Assembly: GCA_942492715.1 (NCBI GenBank)
Contig: CALOFW010000012.1
Coordinates: 744,001-808,000, forward strand
Length of the DNA stretch: 64,000 nt
From: Sva-07 sp942492715
Lineage (GTDB): Bacteria; Actinomycetota; Acidimicrobiia; Acidimicrobiales; Ilumatobacteraceae
Direction of reading: 5' to 3'
Shown here: piece after piece, positions 25,603 to 33,096 of the stretch
How positions within the stretch are numbered: the first letter of the stretch is position 1
Layout of the letters: each line of letters begins with the position of its first letter
Translations under genes and position numbers: made by a program
The notes under the pieces: generated by a model
What the model was told of the DNA's origin: nothing
The model's database searches: none
Seen by the model: only the letters and a program-made list of their open reading frames with translations

Positions 25603-26189
25603 ATCGGCGCGACCGGGACGACGGCGGTTTCGTTGAAGGTCAGCAGGATCGGACGGTTGCCGCGGATCGCGATCCGGCACACCGACGCCTGGTCGAGATG
25701 GCAGTTGAACGAGATGTCGATGTCGACGCCGAGCGCCCACGCCACCGCGGACTTCATCGGGGACACGTGGCTGACGACCACGACGTTGGCAGCACTCGCC
25801 CGAGGCAGCAGCTCGTCGCACGCTCCGCGGACGCGGGCGTCGAGGGTGGCCAGCGACTCGCCTCCCTCCGGTGTGAAGTGCTGATCCTCACGCCAGCGCG
25901 ACCACACCTCCGACGGGACATCTGCGTGGGGTGTCCCTTCGTACTCGCCGTACGACAACTCCAGCCATCGGTCGTCGACCTCGACCGGGCGACCGAACGC
26001 GGCAGCGGTCTGCATCGCACGTTTGAGCGGACTCGACACCACGAAGTCGACCTCGCAGCGGTCCTGGACGTAGGCGGCGATCGCCACCGCCTGCTGGCGC
26101 CCCCGGTCGTCGAGGTCCTGGTCGAGGCGGCCCTGCAGGCGGCCCTCCAGATTCGCCTGGGTTCGGCCATGTCGCACGAGGATCAGCAC
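25596..26189 (-). CDS. histidine phosphatase family protein (phosphoglycerate mutase-like)
   Basis: A 197-residue branch-2-type histidine phosphatase. The N-terminal VRHGRTQAN carries the phospho-accepting histidine. SSPLKRAMQTAAAF carries the second arginine, and VVVVSHVSPMKSAV carries the catalytic histidine near the C-terminus. ELSYGEYEG provides the general acid Glu. Such enzymes dephosphorylate varied small phosphoesters, for example alpha-ribazole phosphate, phosphosugars or phosphoserine, so the substrate is open. Its stop codon lies inside the 20-bp terminator stem. Confidence 0.88.
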   Translation of the reverse strand: MLILVRHGRTQANLEGRLQGRLDQDLDDRGRQQAVAIAAYVQDRCEVDFVVSSPLKRAMQTAAAFGRPVEVDDRWLELSYGEYEGTPHADVPSEVWSRWREDQHFTPEGGESLATLDARVRGACDELLPRASAANVVVVSHVSPMKSAVAWALGVDIDISFNCHLDQASVCRIAIRGNRPILLTFNETAVVPVAPIS

Positions 26190-26228
26190 GCCATGCAGTG
26201 TTCCACAGCCGGCGGGGTGGTCGGCGGG

Positions 26229-26717
26229 TCAGCCGAAGCGTTCGGGAACCGCGTCGAGTCGGCCGTCGCGAAGGAAGGCTCGACGCCGTTCGGGATCACC
26301 GAGACGGTTGTGACGCCACAGCCAGACGCACAGCGCCAGCCCGATCGCCTCCAAGAGCAGGCTCCACGCACCGCGATCGACGACCGGCAACGGCGCATCG
26401 TCGAACGACCAGCCGAAGAACGGCCACCAGAACACCTCGGTGTCGTTCCAGGCGCCGTCGAACACCAGATGCAGGATCATGCCGATCGGCAGACCGAGCA
26501 ACACCTTGCGGATCGGCTTGCGCCCCGATGTCGCCAGCACGATCACGGCGAGCAACAGCACGCTGAACACGAGGCCGTGCAGCACCCTCGCTCCGCCGAA
26601 CACCCCCTCACCGACGGGGAGCACCGAGCCGACGATCAGCAGGCGGTAGTCGAAGCGCGGGTCACGGAAGACGAGGCCGACCGAGATCACCGCAGTGCCG
26701 ATGAACCAGAAGAACAC
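26229..26717 (-). CDS. integral membrane protein, possibly metal-dependent hydrolase-like
   Basis: A 162-residue protein with about four membrane helices. Two histidine-containing patches in membrane segments (GGARVLHGLVF and GMILHLVFDGAWND) recall the DUF457/YdjM-type membrane hydrolases, but the match is weak and the family is not certain. It ends with an Arg-rich tail. It starts three bases after the zinc-ribbon gene ends, so the two are probably co-transcribed with the penicillin-binding protein upstream. Confidence 0.68.
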   Translation of the reverse strand: MFFWFIGTAVISVGLVFRDPRFDYRLLIVGSVLPVGEGVFGGARVLHGLVFSVLLLAVIVLATSGRKPIRKVLLGLPIGMILHLVFDGAWNDTEVFWWPFFGWSFDDAPLPVVDRGAWSLLLEAIGLALCVWLWRHNRLGDPERRRAFLRDGRLDAVPERFG

Positions 26718-26720
26718 GGC

Positions 26721-27428
26721 TCAGACGATCAGCAGCCGACCGCAATCGGGGCAGTCGGCGACGCCCGTCTCTGCAGCCTCGTCCTTGACGGTGTCGATCT
26801 CGGCGGCCGACAGCTCCAGGTGGCAGCCCTGGCACTGCTTGCCGACGAGTGACGCGACTGCGACGCCGAACGCGGCCCGCTTGCGGTCGTAGGTGGCCAG
26901 GTGGACGTCGTCGATCTCCGCACGCACGTCGTCGCGCCGCTGGGCCAGGGCTGCGAGTTCCGCCTCGATGTCTGCGACTTCCTCGGCGAACGCCGTATCG
27001 GCGAGGCGCACCGCCGTGGTGACGCCGTCCTGCTCCGCGAGGTGCGCAGCGAGCTGATCGTCGACCGATGCCTGCTCCTCCAGCGCGGCCAGCTCCTCGG
27101 TGTCGAGTTCGTCGCGTTGGGACTCGACGGTGGCGATCTCGTGCATCAACGCTTCGGCCTCGCGCGGCGCGATCACGGTCTTCAGCTGCTGCTGGAGCCG
27201 CAGGCGGTGCGCCGACAGCTCGGCCCCCTTCGTCTCGGCTCCCTCGATCACCGCACCCAACTCGTCGATGCGGGCCCGGAGCATGGTGCGTCGTCGTTCC
27301 CACTCCTTCGCCCGCTCGGTCGCCGCGGTGAACTCGGCGCGCAACGCGGAGTGCTCACGCCGGTGGGTCAGCTGATCAGCGGACGTGTCGATCGATTGGA
27401 GGTCGAGGAGCAGCTGCGCGAGGGTCAT
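26721..27428 (-). CDS. C4 zinc-ribbon coiled-coil protein
   Basis: A 235-residue protein of the C4-type zinc ribbon family (zf-RING_7, formerly DUF164). Residues ~5-175 are a long coiled-coil hairpin rich in Glu, Arg, Ala and Leu. The C-terminus carries the zinc ribbon CQGC-x20-CPDC. Family members are widespread in Actinobacteria, and a structural or nucleic-acid-related role has been proposed. The ATG at 27428 (MTLAQLLLDLQS) is chosen because it clears the 3' end of the penicillin-binding protein gene and matches the family start; an in-frame ATG at 27467 would overlap it. Confidence 0.85.
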   Translation of the reverse strand: MTLAQLLLDLQSIDTSADQLTHRREHSALRAEFTAATERAKEWERRRTMLRARIDELGAVIEGAETKGAELSAHRLRLQQQLKTVIAPREAEALMHEIATVESQRDELDTEELAALEEQASVDDQLAAHLAEQDGVTTAVRLADTAFAEEVADIEAELAALAQRRDDVRAEIDDVHLATYDRKRAAFGVAVASLVGKQCQGCHLELSAAEIDTVKDEAAETGVADCPDCGRLLIV

Positions 27429-27447
27429 CGCCACACAGTGTGGCAGG

Positions 27448-29667
27448 TCATCGACATGGGCCGACATTGTCGCCGATCGGCAGGATCGGCAGCGGCACGT
27501 TGGGGTCGAGCACGTCCGGTGGGATCGTGTCGCCCACCTCGACCGAGCGGGTCACGATCGTGACCGGTGGTGCCGTCGCGACCGGCTCGACCGGCTCGGC
27601 GTCGGGCGCCAGCGTCGTGGTGGGTGCGTTCGGGTCGACCGGGACCGTCGCGGCAGGCACCACGGCGGTGACGAGGACGCACTCGTTGCCGGGGAGGTAG
27701 AGGCGGGCGTTCGCGCGTTCGGGCGGCGGTGGCCGATCCCAGTCGATCACGGGCAGCAGGGTGTGCGCCGGCTCCATGAACGCCTTCCAGATCACCGCCG
27801 GATAGTGACCGCCCTGGACGTTGGGGCCGTAGTCGGTGAGGCCTGGCACGCGCCGCATCGGGGTGTAGGCGTTCGGGTCGCCGACCCACACCGCGGTCGA
27901 CAGCTGCTTGGTGCCGCCGACGAACCAGGCGTTGGTGTTGTTCTCCTGCGTGCCCGTCTTGCCGAACGCAGGGCGACGATCGTCGAACGCCGCACGTCGG
28001 CCGGTACCGCCGCCGTAGATCGGGCCCTTCATGATCTGCACGATCTCGAGCGCGGCATCGCGATCGAGCACCTCCGTGCCGGGATCGAGATGGGTGTAGA
28101 TGCGCTCGCCGACAGCGTTGTCGATGTACTCGACGTAGTACGGCTCGTGGTGGACGCCCTCGTTGGCGATCGACTGCACGCCGGACGCCATGTCGATCGG
28201 CGCCAGCTCGTTGGCGCCGGTGGCGAAGCTGATGAACGGGTCGATCGGGAGTCGCTCCGAGGCCGGCTGGTCCTTGTAGAGGTACGGCGAGCGCGCCATC
28301 CGATAGGTGGTGTCGACCACCCGGTTGAGGCCGACGATCTGCGACAGACGCACGAAGGCACAGTTGATCGACTTGGTGGTCTGTGACTGCAGCGTGGCGA
28401 GACCACCGTTGACCGCATCGACCACGAAGTCGTCGTCGCCGGGAACGGTGAAGCGGCACGGGTCGGAACCGTCGATCAGGTCGTTCTGTTGGGCGCCTGC
28501 CTGCACGGCGGCAGCGAGGATGAACATCTTGATGCTCGACCCCGTCTGGCGAGGCGAGATCGCCATGTTGACCTCACGCTCGTTGGGAACGAACCCGCGC
28601 CCGCCGACCATCACACGGATCGCGCCGGTGGCCGAGTCGAGCGACACGATCGACGCGTCGAAGCCCTGGAACGTGTCGGGCAGCCGATCGCGCGCCTGCA
28701 CGGCCATCGCCTGCAGGTTGGCGTCGAGCGTCGTGTGGATCCGAAGGCCGCCGCGGAACAGCTGGTTGTAGCGCTCCTGATAGGTGTCACCGAGCACGGT
28801 GCTGCGGTTCAGCAGGTAGTCGCGCAACGCCTCGGTGTAGTAGTTGCGCTCATACGAACGGTTCGGCAGCGTCTTGACGCGCGACGGCAGGACGAACTCC
28901 GCGAGCTGCTCGGCCTCGACCGAGGTGACCTTGCCCTCGTCCTCGAGACGTTCGACCACCTGCAGCCAGCGCGCCCTGCTGCGCTCGGGCTCGTTGATCG
29001 GGTCGAACCCCGACGGCGATCGCACGAGGCCGGCGAGGAACGCCGCCTCCGTGAAGGTCAGCTCCTGAGCGGTCTTGCCGAAGTAGGTCTCGGCAGCGGC
29101 GGCGATGCCGTAGGCGTTGTTGCCGAAGAACACCGTGTTGAGGTACCGGGCGAGGATCTCCTCCTTCGAGAGCTCCTTCTCCAGCATCCGGGCGTAGTGG
29201 ATCTGCAGGAGCTTGTAGCGACCGTCGCGTTCCAGCCCGGCGAGGAAGTCGTTCTTGACGACCTGCATCGTGATCGTGGAGGCCCCCTGCTGGGGCGCTT
29301 CGGACGCGAAGTTCGACAGTGTCGCGCGGATCAGGCTGCGGACGTTGATGCCGTCGTGGGTGAAGAACTCCTTGTCCTCCACGGTGAGGAAGGCGTCGAC
29401 GACGTCAGCTGGGATGTCCTCGAACGGGATCGGCTGCGAGTTCTCGAGTTCGTAGATCCCGATCTCCTGGCCGTTCGCATCGTAGACGTACGTCCGCTGA
29501 GCGAGCGCTTCGAACTCGGGGAGCTCGACGGGCAGCTCCTCGTGGGAGTTCGCAGTGGACCACACGCGGGGAGCGACGCCGACCACCGTGGCGGTGACCA
29601 GCAGGGCGCCGGCAGCGACGACGAGCAGCAGTCGAGGGATGAAACCGAGGAGACGCACAGCGGCCAT
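27448..29667 (-). CDS. class A penicillin-binding protein (glycosyltransferase/transpeptidase)
   Basis: A 739-residue bifunctional peptidoglycan synthase. An N-terminal membrane anchor (residues ~8-30) precedes a GT51 transglycosylase domain (TVEDKEFFTHDGINVRSL, GASTITMQVVKN, ARYLNTVFFGNNAYGI). The transpeptidase domain has the active-site serine in TGSSIKMF (SxxK), SINCAF (SxN) and FGKTGTQENN (KTG). The last ~100 residues are a Pro/Val/Thr-rich extracellular tail. It polymerises glycan strands and cross-links stem peptides outside the membrane. The ATG at 29667 is preferred over a GTG one codon upstream. It is divergent from the LLM gene and precedes the zinc-ribbon gene by 19 bases. Confidence 0.93.
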   Translation of the reverse strand: MAAVRLLGFIPRLLLVVAAGALLVTATVVGVAPRVWSTANSHEELPVELPEFEALAQRTYVYDANGQEIGIYELENSQPIPFEDIPADVVDAFLTVEDKEFFTHDGINVRSLIRATLSNFASEAPQQGASTITMQVVKNDFLAGLERDGRYKLLQIHYARMLEKELSKEEILARYLNTVFFGNNAYGIAAAAETYFGKTAQELTFTEAAFLAGLVRSPSGFDPINEPERSRARWLQVVERLEDEGKVTSVEAEQLAEFVLPSRVKTLPNRSYERNYYTEALRDYLLNRSTVLGDTYQERYNQLFRGGLRIHTTLDANLQAMAVQARDRLPDTFQGFDASIVSLDSATGAIRVMVGGRGFVPNEREVNMAISPRQTGSSIKMFILAAAVQAGAQQNDLIDGSDPCRFTVPGDDDFVVDAVNGGLATLQSQTTKSINCAFVRLSQIVGLNRVVDTTYRMARSPYLYKDQPASERLPIDPFISFATGANELAPIDMASGVQSIANEGVHHEPYYVEYIDNAVGERIYTHLDPGTEVLDRDAALEIVQIMKGPIYGGGTGRRAAFDDRRPAFGKTGTQENNTNAWFVGGTKQLSTAVWVGDPNAYTPMRRVPGLTDYGPNVQGGHYPAVIWKAFMEPAHTLLPVIDWDRPPPPERANARLYLPGNECVLVTAVVPAATVPVDPNAPTTTLAPDAEPVEPVATAPPVTIVTRSVEVGDTIPPDVLDPNVPLPILPIGDNVGPCR

Positions 29668-29729
29668 CACGATACTTGCGCCGATTGCGCCATGGACGGC
29701 AGGCCCCGACGCACCGGCGGAGTGTCGGC

Positions 29730-29735
29730 TACGTT
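29730..29735 (+). promoter_or_regulatory. -10 box of leaderless LLM oxidoreductase gene
   Basis: TACGTT lies seven bases before the GTG at 29743. This supports that start over an ATG at 29692. Confidence 0.4.
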
Positions 29736-29742
29736 CGCTCGC

Positions 29743-30693
29743 GTGCCTGCCAGCCGCGTTCCCAGCCGACCGTTCCGCTTCGGCGTGCAGTTGTCCGCCC
29801 CGACCGACGCTCGATCATGGCGCGACACCGCTCGTCGGATCGAAGCCCTCGGCTACTCGGTGGCGACGATGCCCGACCACTTCACCGAACAGTTCGCTCC
29901 GATGCCCGCGTTGCAGTCGCTCCTCGATGCCACCACCACCTTGAGGGCCGGCGCGCTCGTCTTCGACAACGACTACAAACACCCGGCGATCCTCGCCAAG
30001 GAACTCGCCACGATGGACGTGCTGTCGGACGGGCGGGTCGAGATCGGGCTCGGTGCCGGGTGGATGATCTCCGACTACGAGCAGCTCGGTCTGACCTACG
30101 ACCGCGCCGGCGTGCGCGTCGACCGTTTCGTCGAAGGCCTCGCCGTCATCCGGGGCGCGATGGGACCGGGACCGTTCACGTTCGAGGGCGAGCACTACTG
30201 CGTCACCGACTACGACGGCCAGCCCAAACCCGTCCAGTCGCCGTGCCCACCGATCCTGATCGGCGGCGGCGGCCCACGTGTGCTCGGCATCGCCGCGCGT
30301 GAAGCCGACATCGTCGGCGTCAACGGCACGCTCGATGCGGGCGTCTTCGGCCCCGAGGCATTCGCCACGATGACAGCCGAGGCGGTCGAGGCCAAGGTCG
30401 CCATCGTCGCCGAGCAGGCCGGAGACCGGCTGGCCGACATCGAGATGAACATCCGCACGTTCTTCAACGCGGTCACCGACGATCGGGCCGGCCGCGTCGA
30501 GCGGATCGCCCGAGCGCTCTCTGTCGACGAGGCGATGCTCGACGCCAGCCCGTTCGCGCTGATCGGCAGCCCCGCACGGATCATCGAGGATCTGCTGGCG
30601 TTACGCGCCGACTACGGGTTCAGCTATGTGATCGTGGGCGCCGGGGAGATCGAGTCGTTCGCGCCCGTCGTCGCCGAACTCGCCGGGACCTAG
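29743..30693 (+). CDS. LLM-class F420-dependent oxidoreductase
   Basis: A 316-residue luciferase-like monooxygenase-fold protein (TIM barrel). RPFRFGVQLSAPTDARSW starts the barrel. The central DVLSDGRVEIGLGAGWM is the class signature, and PPILIGGGGPRVLGIAAREADIVGVN completes the cofactor pocket. It is close to the actinobacterial TIGR03621-type group, which uses coenzyme F420. The substrate is unknown. The GTG start is chosen for homology and for the TACGTT box seven bases upstream. It is followed after five bases by a Gfo/Idh/MocA-type gene on the same strand. Confidence 0.85.
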   Translation: MPASRVPSRPFRFGVQLSAPTDARSWRDTARRIEALGYSVATMPDHFTEQFAPMPALQSLLDATTTLRAGALVFDNDYKHPAILAKELATMDVLSDGRVEIGLGAGWMISDYEQLGLTYDRAGVRVDRFVEGLAVIRGAMGPGPFTFEGEHYCVTDYDGQPKPVQSPCPPILIGGGGPRVLGIAAREADIVGVNGTLDAGVFGPEAFATMTAEAVEAKVAIVAEQAGDRLADIEMNIRTFFNAVTDDRAGRVERIARALSVDEAMLDASPFALIGSPARIIEDLLALRADYGFSYVIVGAGEIESFAPVVAELAGT

Positions 30694-30698
30694 CGGCA

Positions 30699-31730
30699 AT
30701 GCAGCGCCGTCCCGATGTGGTGCTCTGGGGTGCGGGCATGGTGGCCGGCGTGCATGCCGCAGCCTGCCAATCGCTCGGCTGGCCGGTACGAGCGGTCGCA
30801 TCACGCGACCAGGAACGGTCGACCACCCTGGCCCGCGCGGTCGGTGCCCAGCCGCAGCCGTACGACGCCCTGCTGACGCACCGACTCGGCGACCTGGCCA
30901 TCGTGGCCACTCCCCCCGCCTCGCACGTCGATGACGCGATCCGGCTGCTCGACGCCGGTTACCAGGTCGTCGTCGAGGCGCCGCTCGCGTGCACACTCGC
31001 GGACACCGACCGTCTGATCGACGCCGAGGAGCGAACAGGCCGGGCGGTGCTCTACTCCGAGCATCTCGTGGCCTCGCCGGTGGTCGACGCGCTGCTCGCC
31101 GACGTCGATTCGCTCGGTCCGCTCACCCACCTGTCCGCGAGGGCACTCCAGGCCCCACCGACGTGGCGTCAGGGCGACGGGTCGGCCTGGGGTGGTGGCG
31201 CTCTCTTCGACCTCGGCGTCCACCCGGTCGGCCTCGTCCTGCGGACGGCCGCCGAAACCGCCGCTGGGCCCCCGACCTCGCTCACGGCCGTGATCACCGA
31301 CGCCGGAACCGACCGGGAGCACGGCACGATCAAGCTCCGGTTCGCGTCGGGGTTGCTGACCACGATCGTCGTCGGGTGGCAGCCGGGGTCGACGCCGAGC
31401 TGGGACCTCCAGGCGTCGAGTGCGAGCGGCGTGTTGCGCGCGGAGCTGTATCCGCATCCGTCACTCGAGCGCAACGGCGACGTCGTACCCGTGGGGGCGC
31501 CGACGGGCGGCCCACCGTCGCTGGTCGACGACTACGGCTACGCCGCACAGCTCAAACGATTCTGGACCAACATCCGCACCGGCCGACCGGTACCGGCCAC
31601 CTCGCTGCTCGGGCGTCAGGTCCTCGACGTGATCGCAGCTGCCCACTGGTCTGCCGGCCGCAACGCGACCGAGGTCGCACTCCCCTTCCCCGGCCCCCGC
31701 GACCAGACCCCCCGCGACCTCCTCGCCTGA
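30699..31730 (+). CDS. Gfo/Idh/MocA-family protein with altered EKP motif
   Basis: A 343-residue Rossmann-fold protein with GAGMVAGVHAAACQ for nucleotide binding and AIVATPPASHVDDAIRLLDAGYQVVVEAPLACT. The family consensus here is EKP, with the lysine taking part in catalysis. This protein has EAP, so the lysine is replaced by alanine. The GGGALFDLGVHPVGLVL helix of the C-terminal domain is typical. It may bind NAD(P)H or sugar without dehydrogenase activity, or use another base. It lies five bases downstream of the LLM gene, likely in one transcript. Confidence 0.82.
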   Translation: MQRRPDVVLWGAGMVAGVHAAACQSLGWPVRAVASRDQERSTTLARAVGAQPQPYDALLTHRLGDLAIVATPPASHVDDAIRLLDAGYQVVVEAPLACTLADTDRLIDAEERTGRAVLYSEHLVASPVVDALLADVDSLGPLTHLSARALQAPPTWRQGDGSAWGGGALFDLGVHPVGLVLRTAAETAAGPPTSLTAVITDAGTDREHGTIKLRFASGLLTTIVVGWQPGSTPSWDLQASSASGVLRAELYPHPSLERNGDVVPVGAPTGGPPSLVDDYGYAAQLKRFWTNIRTGRPVPATSLLGRQVLDVIAAAHWSAGRNATEVALPFPGPRDQTPRDLLA

Positions 31731-31734
31731 GTGA

Positions 31735-32964
31735 TCAGCGTTGGGCGAGGTTGCGGCCCTTCTCGATCACGACGACACCTTCGTCACTGACCGTGAACAG
31801 CTCTCGATCGGCATCGAGTTCGAGACCGACGCGAGTCCACTCGGGCACGACGACGTTCTTGTCGACGATGCAGCGGTGCAGCCGCACGCCGGGACCGATG
31901 TGGACGTCGGGGAAGATGATCGAGTCGGTGATGTGCGCATCGTGGTCGATGAACGTGCCGGGACCGACGATCGACCGCTCGACGTGTGACCCCGAGACGA
32001 TCGAACCCTGGCACAGCAGGCTGCCGTCGACGAACGACGGCTCGCCGCCGCGCCCACGTGACACCTTCGCCGGTGGGAGCGCGCGGCGCGACGTGTACAC
32101 CGGCCATTTCTCGTTGTACAGGTTGAAGATCGGCACCGGTGCGATCAGGTCCATGTTGGCGTGGAAGAACGAGTCGATCGTTCCGACATCTCGCCAGTAG
32201 CCCTTCTCGCGATCGTCCTGGCCGGGCACGATGTTCTTCGAGAAGTCGTAGGCGCGTGCCACGCCGGCGTCGGTGAGCGCCGGGATCACATGGCTGCCGA
32301 GATCGGTGTACTGGTTCTCTCGGGGGGTCACCACGTCGATCAACGTCTGGGTGTCGAACACGTAGTTGCCCATGCTGGCGAGGCACATCTGGTCGTTGCC
32401 GGGCATCGTGGGCGGCGATGCCACCTTCTCGTGGAAGGCGAGGATCCGACCCTCGTCGTCGACCTCGATCACACCGAACTCGGTCGCCTCGTGCTTGGGC
32501 ACCGGGATCGCCGCCACGGTGACGCCGGCACCGGTCTCGGCGTGTTCCGCCACCATCTGGCGCGGGTCCATCCGGTAGATGTGGTCGGCGCCGAACACGC
32601 ACACGATGTCGGGTGATTCGTCGGCGATCAGGTTGAGGTTCTGGTAGATCGCGTCCGCTGACCCCTGGAACCAGTACGGGCCGCGCCGCATCTGCGCCGG
32701 CACGGGGGTCACGTAGTTGTCGAGCATCGCCGAGAAGCGCCAGGTCTGGGAGATGTGGCGGTCGAGGCTGTGGCTCTTGTACTGGGTGAGCACGACGATC
32801 TTCAGGTAGCCGGCGTTCGCGAAGTTGGACAGCGCGAAGTCGATCAGGCGGTAGGTGCCGGCGAACGGAACCGCCGGCTTGGCCCGGTCGTTCGTCAGCG
32901 GGGCGAGGCGCTTGCCCTCTCCGCCCGCGAGCACGATCACGAGCACGGTCGGTTCGGCAGCCAT
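31735..32964 (-). CDS. glgC: glucose-1-phosphate adenylyltransferase
   Basis: A 409-residue ADP-glucose pyrophosphorylase, the first committed step of glycogen synthesis from glucose-1-phosphate and ATP. It shows LAGGEGKRLAPLT for nucleotide binding, KPAVPFAGTYRLIDFALSN, FGADHIYRMDP, and a C-terminal left-handed beta helix (SIVGPGTFIDHDAHITDSII). It fits the actinobacterial GlgC type. The ATG at 32964 lies eight bases after a TACGTT box on the same strand (32973-32978), so it may be leaderless. It is convergent with the Gfo/Idh gene, with only four bases between the stops. Confidence 0.95.
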   Translation of the reverse strand: MAAEPTVLVIVLAGGEGKRLAPLTNDRAKPAVPFAGTYRLIDFALSNFANAGYLKIVVLTQYKSHSLDRHISQTWRFSAMLDNYVTPVPAQMRRGPYWFQGSADAIYQNLNLIADESPDIVCVFGADHIYRMDPRQMVAEHAETGAGVTVAAIPVPKHEATEFGVIEVDDEGRILAFHEKVASPPTMPGNDQMCLASMGNYVFDTQTLIDVVTPRENQYTDLGSHVIPALTDAGVARAYDFSKNIVPGQDDREKGYWRDVGTIDSFFHANMDLIAPVPIFNLYNEKWPVYTSRRALPPAKVSRGRGGEPSFVDGSLLCQGSIVSGSHVERSIVGPGTFIDHDAHITDSIIFPDVHIGPGVRLHRCIVDKNVVVPEWTRVGLELDADRELFTVSDEGVVVIEKGRNLAQR

Positions 32965-32972
32965 CACGCTCC

Positions 32973-32978
32973 AACGTA
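32973..32978 (-). promoter_or_regulatory. -10 box of glgC
   Basis: TACGTT on the minus strand lies eight bases before the ATG at 32964. Confidence 0.4.
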
Positions 32979-33096
32979 CACAGCGAGGCAGCGCTCAGCC
33001 GAGCAGTTCGCGGTGCAACGCCGAATATTCGCCTGCGGGACCGCCGGTCGGCCCAACTCGCGAACGCTTCGCCCGCGGACGCGCTTGACTGGACGG

